NCBI GenBank assembly: GCA_018262245.1 | Contig: JAGTRV010000010.1 | Span: 1-35,300 of the forward strand | DNA: 35,300 nt | Source of the DNA: Pseudomonadota bacterium | GTDB lineage: Bacteria; Pseudomonadota; Gammaproteobacteria; Burkholderiales; Rhodocyclaceae | Reading direction: 5' to 3' | Part shown: positions 9,604 through 18,128 of the stretch, in pieces | How positions within the stretch are numbered: the first letter of the stretch is position 1 | Layout: every line of letters begins with the position of its first letter | Made by a program: the position numbers and the translations under genes | The notes under the pieces: model-generated | What the model saw: the letters and a program-made list of their open reading frames with translations, nothing else | The model's database searches: none | What the model was told of the DNA's origin: nothing

Positions 9604-9632
9604 TTGACAAAAAATTGGTCTGGAATAACCTC
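9604..9632 (+). promoter_or_regulatory. Possible promoter of the ABC substrate-binding protein gene
   Basis: A perfect -35 TTGACA lies at 9604-9609 in an AT-rich stretch. The region where the -10 should be (about 9626-9631, TAACCT) is only 3/6 to consensus, so either activation is needed or the promoter is weak. The rest of 9378-9603 shows no gene. Confidence 0.35.
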
Positions 9633-9665
9633 TGCCCGTTGTCATAAACAGAAGATCTCAATTAT

Positions 9666-10799
9666 ATGAACTGGAAGCTGGTTGTCAGGGGGGTAGTCGG
9701 GGTGCTGGGCGTTGTTTCCTCAAGTTTCGTCATGGCTGAGACAGGCGTAAGCGATAGCACGATTCTGGTCGGCCAGTCTGTTCCGCTCAGCGGCCCGTCG
9801 CAGGAACTGGGCAGCGAGATGAAACTGGGGATCCAGCTTTATTTTGACCAGGTGAATAGCCAGGGTGGCATCAACGGTCGAAAGCTGGAACTGAAGGTAT
9901 TGGATGATGGCTATGAGCCGGAACGCACCGCCGCCAATACGCGTCAGCTGATCGGAAAAGAGGGCGTATTTTCCTTGCTTGGTTTTGTCGGAACACCGAC
10001 CAGTGTCGCTGCACTGCAGGTTTCGAATCCAGCCAAAGTGCCTTTTGTTGGTGCTTTCACCGGCGCTGATGCCTTGCGCGCACCGTTCAATCGCTATGTA
10101 TTCAATATCCGGGCAAGCTACGCCGAGGAGTGCGAGCGGATTGTCGAGCAGTTCACTTCGCTGAACGTCAAGCGCATTGCCGTGTTTTTCCAGAATGATG
10201 GCTTCGGCAAGGCTGTTCTGAGCGGCGTCGAGCGAGCGATGGAAAAGCGAGGTTTACAGGTAATCAATAGCACCGCTATCGAACGGAATTCGCTGAACGT
10301 TGCTCCCGCGGCAAAAGCGATTGCGGCAGTTCGCCCGGACATGGTGATCATGGCTGTCCCCTACAAACCCAGCGCAGCCTTTATCAACGCGATTCGCGGC
10401 GAAGGCGCCGCACCGCAGTTCTATACGGTTTCGTTTGTCGGGCCGCAAGCCTTGGCCAAGGAACTTGGGCCCAATGGCGCGGGGGTGGGCATTTCCCAGG
10501 TGATGCCTTTCCCTTGGTCGATCAACGCGCCGATTGTTCGTGAGTATCAGAAGTTGCTGCAGGGCAAGGCTGAACCCTCATACGTCAGCCTGGAAGGCTT
10601 CATCGCGGCGAAAGTTTTTGTCGAAGGGGTGAAACGCGCCGGCAAGGATCTGACCCGTGAAAAGCTCATCGGTGCCATGGAAGGGATGCACAGCTACGAT
10701 ACCGGTGGTTATGCCGTCAGCTTTGGTCCAAACGATCATAACGGCTCGAAATTCGTCGAACTGACGGTTCTGCGCCGTGATGGGAAAATCATGCGCTGA
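9666..10799 (+). CDS. Periplasmic ABC transporter substrate-binding protein, branched-chain amino acid type (Peripla_BP_6)
   Basis: 377 aa with a signal peptide (residues 1-24, cut after SSSFVMA). The mature start DSTILVGQSVPLSGPSQELGSEMKLGIQLYFDQVN and GGINGRKLELKVLDDGYEPERTAAN are typical of LivJ/Leu-Ile-Val-binding proteins. The protein has the two-lobe type I periplasmic fold throughout. No permease or ATPase gene is adjacent, so it either docks with a transporter encoded elsewhere or acts as a sensor partner. The ligand (branched-chain amino acid, amide, urea or aromatic acid) cannot be told. A strong terminator follows at 10847. Confidence 0.9.
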   Translation: MNWKLVVRGVVGVLGVVSSSFVMAETGVSDSTILVGQSVPLSGPSQELGSEMKLGIQLYFDQVNSQGGINGRKLELKVLDDGYEPERTAANTRQLIGKEGVFSLLGFVGTPTSVAALQVSNPAKVPFVGAFTGADALRAPFNRYVFNIRASYAEECERIVEQFTSLNVKRIAVFFQNDGFGKAVLSGVERAMEKRGLQVINSTAIERNSLNVAPAAKAIAAVRPDMVIMAVPYKPSAAFINAIRGEGAAPQFYTVSFVGPQALAKELGPNGAGVGISQVMPFPWSINAPIVREYQKLLQGKAEPSYVSLEGFIAAKVFVEGVKRAGKDLTREKLIGAMEGMHSYDTGGYAVSFGPNDHNGSKFVELTVLRRDGKIMR

Positions 10800-10846
10800 A
10801 CGGTGTTCGGCTGGCGGCGGCTGGGCATTGTCGCCGCAAGAACAGC

Positions 10847-10880
10847 AGAAGAGGCCGTCCAGGGACGGCCTCTTCTTTTA
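10847..10880 (+). terminator. Rho-independent terminator
   Basis: A perfect 12-14 bp stem, AGAAGAGGCCGT against ACGGCCTCTTCT, is followed by TTTTA. It lies between the convergent binding-protein gene and gloA and can serve both strands, better on the plus strand. Confidence 0.85.
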
Positions 10881-10912
10881 TGGGGACGGGTCTGTCCGTT
10901 GTCAGCCTTGGT

Positions 10913-11296
10913 CTAGCCGCGCTGGATCAATTCGATCTTGTAGCCGTCCGGGTCTTCGACAAAGGCGATGATCGTGCTGCCATGCTTCATCGGTCCCGCC
11001 TCGCGGACTACCTTGCCGCCGCGGGCCTTGATCTCGGCGCAGGCGCCTGCCGCATCCGGCACGGCCAGTGCGACGTGGCCATAGCCATTGCCGAGTTCGT
11101 AAGACGGCGTGTCCCAGTTGTGGGTCAGTTCGAGCACGGCTTCCTTGTCCTCGGAGCCATAGCCGACGAAGGCCAGCGTGAAGCGGCCGTCCGGATAGTC
11201 CTGGCGGCGAAGCAGCTGCATGCCGAGAATTTCGGTGTAGAAGGCGATGGATTTGTCGAGATCGCCGACGCGGATCATGGTGTGCAGAATGCGCAT
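10913..11296 (-). CDS. gloA: Lactoylglutathione lyase (glyoxalase I)
   Basis: 127 aa from the ATG at 11296, which has AGGAAA upstream. Metal ligands fall at H5, E56, H74 and E122, the same numbers as in E. coli GloA, with motifs [16 protein letters not shown] and YKIELIQR. It converts the methylglyoxal-glutathione hemithioacetal to S-lactoylglutathione in the cytoplasm, usually with Ni(II). It is the last gene of the glyQ-glyS-gmhB-plsC-metallopeptidase transcript, 10 bp after the preceding gene. Confidence 0.95.
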   Translation of the reverse strand: MRILHTMIRVGDLDKSIAFYTEILGMQLLRRQDYPDGRFTLAFVGYGSEDKEAVLELTHNWDTPSYELGNGYGHVALAVPDAAGACAEIKARGGKVVREAGPMKHGSTIIAFVEDPDGYKIELIQRG

Positions 11297-11306
11297 GCTG
11301 TTTCCT

Positions 11307-12026
11307 TTAGAGGTGCGGGATTTGCCGGGCCAACTGACGCAGTTCAAGGCGTCGGGTTTTCCAGTCCGGGCAGAGTTGTTCCACCACAGACCAGAAGCGC
11401 GGGCTGTGGTTCATTTCCTTGAGGTGCGCCAGTTCATGGCAAACGACGTAATCGACCACCGGCAGCGGCATGAAAACGAGCCGCCAGTTCAGCGCGATGT
11501 CGCCTCGGTGATTGCAGCTGCCCCAGCGGGTTCGGGCGGAGGAAAGCCGCAAGGGTGGCGTCGCGACACCGAGCCGGGGGGCGTGGATTTGCAGGCGCTC
11601 GGCGAAGACAGCACGCGCTTTCTCGCGCAGCGCCTTTTCAAGCAAGCCGTTGATGGCACCGGTACTGACCGGGTGAAGGTAGAGGGTGCCGGGGCCGAAT
11701 TGCCAGCGGGAACGCCCGACCGTCGTCAGGGCAATGGTCAGCGGCTCGCCTAGTATGGAAATGATTGTGCCGTCGGTGATTTCCTGCTTGCCGGGAACCG
11801 GGCGGTCGCGCCAGGCGGCCAGCTTGTCGAGCACCCAGTCGCCGTGCTGATGAATCAGTTTTTCAATATCGCCGATCCGGGCCCGGGTCGGCGCACCGAC
11901 CCGCAGGCCGCGATGGTCGATGGTCAAGCCTATCGTGCGCCGCTGGCTGCGCCGCAGTTGGTAGGAAACGTCCGCACCGGCAATGGCGATGCGGTGGCTT
12001 GTTTCAGGTGGCGTTGTGCTGGGCAT
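11307..12026 (-). CDS. YgjP-like (DUF45/SprT-type) zinc metallopeptidase
   Basis: 239 aa. The zinc-binding HExxH motif is H197-E198-LA-H201, followed by H207 in [10 protein letters not shown], as in the YgjP/M48-related family. The segment [26 protein letters not shown] is the family's conserved core. It has no signal peptide, so it is cytoplasmic; substrates are unknown. The ATG at 12026 lies inside the end of plsC (23-bp overlap), and no better downstream start is seen, so the genes are probably coupled. Confidence 0.85.
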   Translation of the reverse strand: MPSTTPPETSHRIAIAGADVSYQLRRSQRRTIGLTIDHRGLRVGAPTRARIGDIEKLIHQHGDWVLDKLAAWRDRPVPGKQEITDGTIISILGEPLTIALTTVGRSRWQFGPGTLYLHPVSTGAINGLLEKALREKARAVFAERLQIHAPRLGVATPPLRLSSARTRWGSCNHRGDIALNWRLVFMPLPVVDYVVCHELAHLKEMNHSPRFWSVVEQLCPDWKTRRLELRQLARQIPHL

Positions 12027-12756
12027 CCGAGTAACGGTGCGGCGAGATGCGGTGCATTTCGTCTTCGATCCAGGCTTCGGCCTTCTGGTTGACCTCGGCT
12101 TCGGTCATGCCGGTGGCGTCGAAGGCCGGGCCAATGCTGACGGTGACGGTGCCCGGCGTTTTCAGGAAAGCCTGGCGCGGCCACAGTTCGCCTGCATTGT
12201 GGGCAATCGGCACGACCTTGCAGCCAACCCGGGTGGCGAGATAGGCGCCGCCTGGCTTGTAGCGTTTCTTGTGGCCCGGTGCGACGCGCGTGCCTTCCGG
12301 GAAGAGAATGACGTAGAAACCCTGCTGCAACCGCTCGCGACCCTGGACAACGACCTGGTCGAGTGCCTCCTTGCCGGCAGCACGGTCGATGGAAATCATC
12401 TTCATCGCAGCCAGGCCCCAGCCGACCAGCGGCACCTTGAGCAATTCCTTCTTGAGCACGAAAACGCAGTAAGCGCCATTCGGTACATAGTCCTGCAAGG
12501 TCATGGTTTCCCAGGCCGACTGGTGCTTGGCGAGAATGACGCAGGGTTCCTGCGGCATGTTTTCCAGACCGATGACCTTGGGGCGAATGCCCAGGATGTT
12601 CTCGACGCCGAACTGGATGCCAAGGCGCCACAGCTTGCCGAAACGGTAGCCCCACAGGCCGCGCAGGGCCAGTGCCGCGATGACGACGAGCGGCGCGGTC
12701 AGGATCGACCAGACCAAGGCGTAGGCCATGAAGACGCTGGAGCGCAGGGTTTTCAT
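12004..12756 (-). CDS. plsC: 1-acyl-sn-glycerol-3-phosphate acyltransferase
   Basis: 250 aa with an N-terminal membrane segment (about residues 9-32). The second acyltransferase motif FPEGTR is at 152-157. The first, normally H-x4-D, reads H78-QSAW-E83, so Glu stands in for the catalytic Asp; this is a conservative change that I believe is common in betaproteobacterial homologues. The enzyme acylates lysophosphatidic acid to phosphatidic acid at the inner membrane. Its ATG overlaps the gmhB stop (ATGA), so it is translationally coupled. Confidence 0.92.
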   Translation of the reverse strand: MKTLRSSVFMAYALVWSILTAPLVVIAALALRGLWGYRFGKLWRLGIQFGVENILGIRPKVIGLENMPQEPCVILAKHQSAWETMTLQDYVPNGAYCVFVLKKELLKVPLVGWGLAAMKMISIDRAAGKEALDQVVVQGRERLQQGFYVILFPEGTRVAPGHKKRYKPGGAYLATRVGCKVVPIAHNAGELWPRQAFLKTPGTVTVSIGPAFDATGMTEAEVNQKAEAWIEDEMHRISPHRYSDAQHNAT

Positions 12757-13304
12757 GGGGTGGTTTCCTTGAGGATGGAGTCGACAGCGGCCGAAAGGTC
12801 CTTGAATTCCAGCGTACCTTCGGGCAGGTTACCCTCGGTCTTGGTTTTCTCGCCCTTGCCGGTCAGCACCAGCATGGGCTGGCAGCCAGCGATGGCGCAG
12901 GCCTGCAGGTCGCGCAGTGAATCACCAATGGCCGGCACGCCCTTCAGGTCGACATTCAGTGTTTCGGAGATGCGCTTGAACATGCCGGGTTTCGGCTTGC
13001 GACAATCACACTTTGAGTCGGCCGCATGCGGGCAGTAGAAAATCGCATCAATCCGACCGCCCAGGGCCACGACAGCCTTGTGCATCTTGGTGTGGATCTG
13101 GTTCAGGGTTTCCATGTCGAACAAGCCGCGCCCGACACCCGACTGGTTGGTTGCGACGACCACCTTGTAGCCGCTCTGGCTAAGGCGGGCGATCGCTTCC
13201 AGGCTGCCGGGAATCGGCTTCCACTCGGCCGGGTTCTTGATGAACTGGGCCGAGTCGAAGTTGATGACGCCGTCGCGGTCGAGGATGACAAGTTTGGTGG
13301 GCAT
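12753..13304 (-). CDS. gmhB: D-glycero-beta-D-manno-heptose-1,7-bisphosphate 7-phosphatase
   Basis: 183 aa HAD-family phosphatase. Nucleophile D9 and acid/base D11 are in LDRDGV, the zinc-stabilised loop is C91-x-H93...C99-x-C101, and the C-terminal acidic motif is GDSLRDLQA. It removes the 7-phosphate in ADP-heptose synthesis for the lipopolysaccharide inner core. The gene lies between glyS (17 bp) and plsC (ATGA overlap), an order common in betaproteobacteria. Confidence 0.95.
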   Translation of the reverse strand: MPTKLVILDRDGVINFDSAQFIKNPAEWKPIPGSLEAIARLSQSGYKVVVATNQSGVGRGLFDMETLNQIHTKMHKAVVALGGRIDAIFYCPHAADSKCDCRKPKPGMFKRISETLNVDLKGVPAIGDSLRDLQACAIAGCQPMLVLTGKGEKTKTEGNLPEGTLEFKDLSAAVDSILKETTP

Positions 13305-13320
13305 GGCGGTCTTCCTGCGT

Positions 13321-15459
13321 TTAGGCGGACAGCTTGGAGATGTCGGCGACCTGATTCATCGCCACATGCAGCTTGGCGAGCAGGCCGAGACGGTTGGCGC
13401 GCAGGGCCGGGTCTTCGGCATTGACCATCACGTCATCGAAGAAGGCATCGACCGGCGCCCGCAACGCGGCCAGGGCCTGCAGCGATTCGCTGTAGTCACC
13501 GGTGACAAAGGCAGCGTCGGCCTGCGGCACGACTTCGACCAGGGCGTCGTGCAGTGCGATCTCGGCAGCTTCCTTGAGCAGCGCATTGTCAACCACGGCC
13601 TCGACCGCGTTTTCGACCTTCTTCAGGATGTTGCCGACCCGCTTGTTGGCTGCGGCCAAGGCGGCGGATTCCGGCAGACCCGAGAAGGCGCGCACGGCAG
13701 CCAGTCGCTTCGGGATGTCGCCCAGGCGTTGCGGCCGCTGCGAAACGACGGCATCAACTTCCTGCGCCGTGTAGCCCTGCTCGCGCAGGCTGCCGGCGAG
13801 GCGGTCGTAGATGAAGTCGGCCAGGGGCGCTTCGGCCGCCTTGAAGCCATCGACTGAGGCGAACGGCGCGGCGGCGGTTTGCAGCAGATGGTCGAGCGGC
13901 AGGGCCAGATTGTTTTCCGCCAGCATGCGGATGACGCCGAGCGCATGGCGGCGCAGCGCAAACGGGTCGCGGTCGCCGGTCGGAATCTGGCCGATACCGA
14001 ACATGCCGACCAGCGTCTCCAGCTTGTCGGCCAGGGCGACGACGGTGCCAACCATGCCGCGCGGCAGGGTGTCGCCGGCAAAGCGCGGCTTGTAGTGGTC
14101 TTCGACCGCATCGGCGATCTCGGCGGCAAGGCCGTCATGCAGCGCGTAGTAGCGGCCCATGGTGCCCTGAAGTTCCGGGAATTCGCCAACCATGTCGGTC
14201 AGCAGGTCGGCCTTGGCCAGCACGGCTGCCTGCTCGGCGTGCAGCGCCAGCGCTTCGCCACCCAAGGATTCGCCGATGGCGCGGGCGATGGCGGCAACGC
14301 GTTGCATGCGCTCGCCCTGGGTGCCCAGCTTGTTGTGATAGACGACCTTGGACAGGCCGATGACGCGGGACTCCAGCGACTTCTTGCGGTCCTGGTCGAA
14401 GAAGAACTTGGCGTCGGCCAGACGCGGGCGCACGACACGCTCATTGCCGCCGATTACGGCCGAGGCATCTTCCGGGCTGATGTTGCTGACGACGAGGAAC
14501 TTGTTGGTCAGCTTGCCGGTGGCATCAAGCAGCGGGAAGTACTTCTGGTTCGCCTTCATGGTCAGGATCAGGCATTCCTGCGGCACGGCGAGGAACTCCT
14601 GTTCGAACTGGCCGATCAACACGTTCGGGCGCTCGACCAGCGCGGTCACTTCGTCGAGCAGCGCCTCGTCGTCGATCGGCCGAAGCGCAGCGCCTGTGGC
14701 TTGGCCGGCCTTGGCAGCTGCGGCTTCAAGCTGGCGGGCGATTTCGGCCCGGCGCTCGGCGAAGGAGGCAATGACGGCGCCTTCGCTGGCCAGCTTGGCA
14801 GCGTATTCGTCGGCGTTGGCGAAGACGACCGGATCGACGGCCGCTTCAAAACGATGACCGTGCGTTTCGCGACCGGCATTCAGGCCGAGTACGGCGACCG
14901 GCACGACATCTCCGCCGTGCAAGGCGACCAGGCCATGGGCCGGACGGACGAAATTGACGCTGCTCCAACCGTCCTGCAACTGGTAGGTCATGACCTTGGG
15001 GATCGGCAGTGCGGCCAGTGCGGCCTCGATGGCCTTCTGCAGGCCTTCGGCCAGCGTGGCGCCCTTGGCCAGACTGTCGAAGAACAGCACGTCAGCCTTG
15101 CCGTCATTTTCGCGGCGCAGGCTGGCGACTACGGAAGCGGCGGCGCCCGCATCTATTCCCAATCCGGCCAGCTTCTTGAGCAGGGCCGGCGTGGCGTTGC
15201 CGGCCGCATCCAGGCCGACCGCAACCGGCATCAGCTTCTGGGCAACCGGCTTGTCGGCGGCGACAGCTGCAACATCGGTGACGTGGGCAGCCAGGCGACG
15301 CGGCGAGGCGTAAGCGGTGATGCTTGCCGTCGCCGGCGCCAGGCCGGCATTTTTCAGGGAATTCGCCAGTGCGTCAGAGAAGGCTTCACCGAGCTTCTTC
15401 AGCGCCTTGGGCGGCAGTTCCTCGACGAACAGTTCAACGAGCAGATTCTTGGACGACAT
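13321..15459 (-). CDS. glyS: Glycine-tRNA ligase beta subunit
   Basis: 712 aa starting at the ATG at 15459 (MSSKNLLVELFVEELPPKAL), two bases after the glyQ stop; the frame is open further upstream but that part is glyQ shadow. The family hallmarks LFVEELPPK, YASPRRLA, LLDEVTALVERP and DQDRKKSLESRV, plus a C-terminal anticodon-binding region, are present, and the length is standard (about 690-720). With GlyQ it forms the bacterial alpha2beta2 glycyl-tRNA synthetase. Confidence 0.97.
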   Translation of the reverse strand: MSSKNLLVELFVEELPPKALKKLGEAFSDALANSLKNAGLAPATASITAYASPRRLAAHVTDVAAVAADKPVAQKLMPVAVGLDAAGNATPALLKKLAGLGIDAGAAASVVASLRRENDGKADVLFFDSLAKGATLAEGLQKAIEAALAALPIPKVMTYQLQDGWSSVNFVRPAHGLVALHGGDVVPVAVLGLNAGRETHGHRFEAAVDPVVFANADEYAAKLASEGAVIASFAERRAEIARQLEAAAAKAGQATGAALRPIDDEALLDEVTALVERPNVLIGQFEQEFLAVPQECLILTMKANQKYFPLLDATGKLTNKFLVVSNISPEDASAVIGGNERVVRPRLADAKFFFDQDRKKSLESRVIGLSKVVYHNKLGTQGERMQRVAAIARAIGESLGGEALALHAEQAAVLAKADLLTDMVGEFPELQGTMGRYYALHDGLAAEIADAVEDHYKPRFAGDTLPRGMVGTVVALADKLETLVGMFGIGQIPTGDRDPFALRRHALGVIRMLAENNLALPLDHLLQTAAAPFASVDGFKAAEAPLADFIYDRLAGSLREQGYTAQEVDAVVSQRPQRLGDIPKRLAAVRAFSGLPESAALAAANKRVGNILKKVENAVEAVVDNALLKEAAEIALHDALVEVVPQADAAFVTGDYSESLQALAALRAPVDAFFDDVMVNAEDPALRANRLGLLAKLHVAMNQVADISKLSA

Positions 15460-15460
15460 A

Positions 15461-16393
15461 TCAGGCAGCTTTCTTTTCAATCTGGGCGAGGACTTCGGCC
15501 GCCCATTCCTTGGGCGCCATCGGGAAGCCGAGGCGGGCGCGGCTGTCGAGATAGGCTTGGGCCACGGCGCGGGCCAGGTTGCGGATGCGGCCGATATAGG
15601 CCGCACGTTCGGTGACCGAAATGGCGCCACGGGCGTCGAGCAGGTTGAAGGTGTGCGCGGCTTTCAGCACTTGCTCGTAGGCCGGCAAAGCCAGCTGGGC
15701 GCCCATCAGGTGTTGCGCCTGCTTTTCGTGTGCACCGAAGGCGGTGAACAGGAAATCGGCGTCGGAATGCTCGAAGTTGTAGGTCGATTGCTCGACTTCG
15801 TTCTGGTGATAGACGTCGCCGTAGGTAAGGCCTTCGGTCCAGGTCAGGTCGAAAACGTTCTCGACACCCTGCAGGTACATGGCCAGCCGCTCGAGGCCGT
15901 AGGTGATTTCGCCGGTGATCGGCTTGCAGTCGATGCCGCCGACCTGCTGGAAGTAGGTGAACTGTGTCACTTCCATGCCGTTCATCCAGACTTCCCAGCC
16001 GAGGCCCCAGGCGCCCAGCGTCGGGTTTTCCCAGTCGTCTTCGACAAAACGGACGTCGTTCTTCTTCAAGTCGAAACCAAGCGCTTCGAGCGAGCCGAGG
16101 TAGAGCTCGAGAATGTTGTCCGGTGCCGGCTTGAGCACCACCTGGAACTGATAGTAGTGCTGCATGCGGTTCGGGTTTTCGCCGTAGCGGCCGTCCTTTG
16201 GGCGGCGCGATGGCTGCACGTAGGCGGCTTTCCATGGCTCGGGGCCGATGGCGCGCAGGAAGGTGGCGGTGTGGCTGGTGCCGGCACCCACTTCCATGTC
16301 GTAGGGCTGAAGCAGGGCGCAGCCCTTGTCGCTCCAGTACTGTTGCAAACGCAGGATGATTTCCTGGAAGGTCGGTTTCTTGCTGGTCGTCAT
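15461..16393 (-). CDS. glyQ: Glycine-tRNA ligase alpha subunit
   Basis: 310 aa from the ATG at 16393, so that the protein begins [20 protein letters not shown] as in other GlyQ. An in-frame ATG at 16444 is rejected because it would lie upstream of the likely -10 element at 16425. Class II synthetase motifs [36 protein letters not shown] and [20 protein letters not shown] are clear. First gene of the six-gene minus-strand operon. Confidence 0.97.
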   Translation of the reverse strand: MTTSKKPTFQEIILRLQQYWSDKGCALLQPYDMEVGAGTSHTATFLRAIGPEPWKAAYVQPSRRPKDGRYGENPNRMQHYYQFQVVLKPAPDNILELYLGSLEALGFDLKKNDVRFVEDDWENPTLGAWGLGWEVWMNGMEVTQFTYFQQVGGIDCKPITGEITYGLERLAMYLQGVENVFDLTWTEGLTYGDVYHQNEVEQSTYNFEHSDADFLFTAFGAHEKQAQHLMGAQLALPAYEQVLKAAHTFNLLDARGAISVTERAAYIGRIRNLARAVAQAYLDSRARLGFPMAPKEWAAEVLAQIEKKAA

Positions 16394-16424
16394 CGGACGC
16401 ACTCGGTGTAAGCGGAAACCCGTG

Positions 16425-16430
16425 ATTTTA
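16425..16430 (-). promoter_or_regulatory. Likely -10 element of the glyQ operon
   Basis: The minus strand reads TAAAAT, 5/6 to consensus, placing the transcript start about 24 nt before the glyQ ATG. No good -35 is visible at the usual spacing, so confidence is limited. Confidence 0.4.
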
Positions 16431-16534
16431 CTAGCTTTTGCCATGATTCGGCAGAGCCCCGCCAGCGTGGGTTTTGGCGCTGCCTGGCTGCGGAATTTTG
16501 TGGGGTGTACTGATGTCTTTGGGTCGTCAAGTGT

Positions 16535-16549
16535 TGTTGCTGCGCAACA
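16535..16549. promoter_or_regulatory. Operator-like inverted repeat, copy 1
   Basis: The 15-mer TGTTGC-TGC-GCAACA is a perfect 6-3-6 palindrome. A second copy with the same arms lies exactly 80 bp downstream, and a TATAAT (16592-16597) lies between them. Confidence 0.5.
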
Positions 16550-16591
16550 CTATTGCCTTCGGCTTGACGGCTTTGTTTTGACTTAATTCAA

Positions 16592-16597
16592 TATAAT
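16592..16597 (+). promoter_or_regulatory. Possible -10 element of the lytic transglycosylase gene
   Basis: A perfect TATAAT sits in an AT-rich stretch between the two inverted repeats. TTGACG (22-bp spacer) and TTGACT (8-bp spacer) are at wrong distances, so the -35 is not resolved. It would give a leader of about 160 nt. Confidence 0.4.
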
Positions 16598-16614
16598 CAA
16601 TAAACTGGATTTTA

Positions 16615-16629
16615 TGTTGCGGTGCAACA
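16615..16629. promoter_or_regulatory. Operator-like inverted repeat, copy 2
   Basis: TGTTGC-GGT-GCAACA has the same arms as copy 1 and extends to 7-bp arms (A/T). It lies about 20 bp past the TATAAT, so a bound protein would block or loop this promoter. Confidence 0.5.
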
Positions 16630-16766
16630 TCGGATTTTCCGGCCCAAACCGGCCTTTCTTGGGAATTCGGGCGACAAGATAGTCACTGCCCGACCGATGT
16701 CGTATCCCCCTGTAACCGTTCGCTGTCGGAGTCGTTTTCCTCAGTGGCAACAGTGAAGGAGGTCAC

Positions 16767-17447
16767 ATGATCGCTTCGACCGTTCTCCCGTCTGCTTTGC
16801 AGCGCATCTCTACCGTAGCTCTCGATTTTTTCCAGAAGTTCCTCATGATCGCGGGTCTTGTTTTCATCGTTGGCTTGATTGGCGTACAAACCGGCCGTCT
16901 CGACCTGGTCGGGAATCTCAAGTCGCTTCTGCCCAGTGCCGAAGCATCCGTAGCCGAAGAGGCCTCTGCCGAAGAGCTTGAACCGGAACCTGCCTCGCTC
17001 AATGCTCGTATGCGGGGGGCCATGAACTATGTCTCCCACCGTTATCGCGTTTCCGATGAGGCCTTGAGGCCGATTTTTGCCACAGCTCAGGCGGTCGGCC
17101 GCGAATTGCATCTCGACCCCTTGCTGATCATCGCAGTGATCGGCGTCGAGTCCGGATTCAATCCGTTTTCGCAAAGTGTCGTTGGTGCGCAGGGACTGAT
17201 GCAGGTCGTGCCACGCTTCCATCACGACAAATTGCCAGAGGATGCTGACTCCTTCCTTGATCCGGTCACCAACGTCCTGGTCGGTGCTCGCGTCCTGAAG
17301 GAATCTATCAGCCGTAACGGTGGTCTGGAAGATGGCCTGCAGCAATTCGGCGGGGCGGCCAATGACGCCAATCGTCGCTACGCGACCAAGGTGCTGGCTG
17401 AAAAGCAGCGTCTGGAGCAGGCGGTACAGCGCCTCCGCGCCGCCTGA
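16767..17447 (+). CDS. Membrane-anchored lytic transglycosylase (SLT domain)
   Basis: 226 aa with a strong GGAGG before the ATG. An N-terminal membrane anchor (about residues 24-41, KFLMIAGLVFIVGLIGVQ) is followed by an acidic linker (55-75) and an SLT domain. The catalytic Glu is E128 in GVESGFNPFS, with GAQGLMQVVP and an FGGAANDANRRYATKV C-terminal motif. The enzyme cleaves peptidoglycan glycan strands, forming 1,6-anhydro-muramic acid. The anchor has no cleavage site, so the domain probably faces the periplasm while held at the inner membrane. Two operator-like repeats precede it. Confidence 0.9.
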   Translation: MIASTVLPSALQRISTVALDFFQKFLMIAGLVFIVGLIGVQTGRLDLVGNLKSLLPSAEASVAEEASAEELEPEPASLNARMRGAMNYVSHRYRVSDEALRPIFATAQAVGRELHLDPLLIIAVIGVESGFNPFSQSVVGAQGLMQVVPRFHHDKLPEDADSFLDPVTNVLVGARVLKESISRNGGLEDGLQQFGGAANDANRRYATKVLAEKQRLEQAVQRLRAA

Positions 17448-17539
17448 TTATTGCGCTCGCTGTCGGGCTGCCAGTGCTACCGGGGAACAATCGGCAGCGC
17501 GCGCGGTCCGAACGGTATCGTATTGATTCAGGGAATTCC

Positions 17540-18088
17540 GTGTCGCAATCCGCTCATTCTCTCGCCACATTGGCCGGTGGCTGCTTCTGGTGTCTGGAGG
17601 CGGCCTTCGAGCAGCTTGACGGTGTCGTTGCCGTGCTACCCGGCTACATGGGCGGTCACGACCCTTGGCCGACGTATGAGGCCGTCTGTCGTGGTGACAG
17701 TGGTCATGCCGAAGTCGTGCAGATCGAATTCGATCCGGCAATCATTGACTTCGAAACGCTGCTGACTGCCTTTTTCACCATCCATGACCCGACGACGCTG
17801 AACCGCCAGGGACATGATATGGGCACGCAGTACCGCTCGGCCATCTATTTTTACGATGCTGGCCAGCAGTCTGCGGCCGAGGCGATGATCGCCCGCCTCA
17901 ATGCCGAAGGTGTCTGGGCTTCACCTATCGTGACCGAGGTCACGCCGGCGAGTACCTTCTTCGTCGCCGAGGATTACCACCATCAGTATTTTCGGCGGAA
18001 TCCCCATCAGGGCTACTGCATGGCAGTGGTTGCGCCCAAGGCCATGAAGTTGCGCCAGGTTTTCGCAGAGCGGATCAAGGCGGGCTAG
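17540..18088 (+). CDS. msrA: Peptide-methionine (S)-S-oxide reductase
   Basis: 182 aa from a GTG start at 17540 with AGGGA six bases upstream; the open frame reaches further back without a start signal. The catalytic motif GGCFWC (Cys15) and later GHAEVVQIEFDP, GTQYRSAIYF and HHQYFRRNPHQGYC are family-typical. It reduces methionine-S-sulfoxide with thioredoxin. There is no signal peptide, so it is cytoplasmic. The second Cys in QGYC may be the resolving one. Confidence 0.93.
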   Translation: MSQSAHSLATLAGGCFWCLEAAFEQLDGVVAVLPGYMGGHDPWPTYEAVCRGDSGHAEVVQIEFDPAIIDFETLLTAFFTIHDPTTLNRQGHDMGTQYRSAIYFYDAGQQSAAEAMIARLNAEGVWASPIVTEVTPASTFFVAEDYHHQYFRRNPHQGYCMAVVAPKAMKLRQVFAERIKAG

Positions 18089-18128
18089 TACCGCTTTTCC
18101 CTTGGTGGCACCAAGTTGCAGCCAAGGC

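Noticed and set aside
13879-15615. 578-codon plus-strand frame opposite glyS
   Set aside because: Antisense shadow with Gln/Gly/Asp-rich composition and no motif; glyS on the other strand is certain.
16445-16534. Extending glyQ to the ATG at 16444 or placing a small gene here
   Set aside because: The likely glyQ -10 lies downstream of that ATG, and no coding signal is seen in the stretch.
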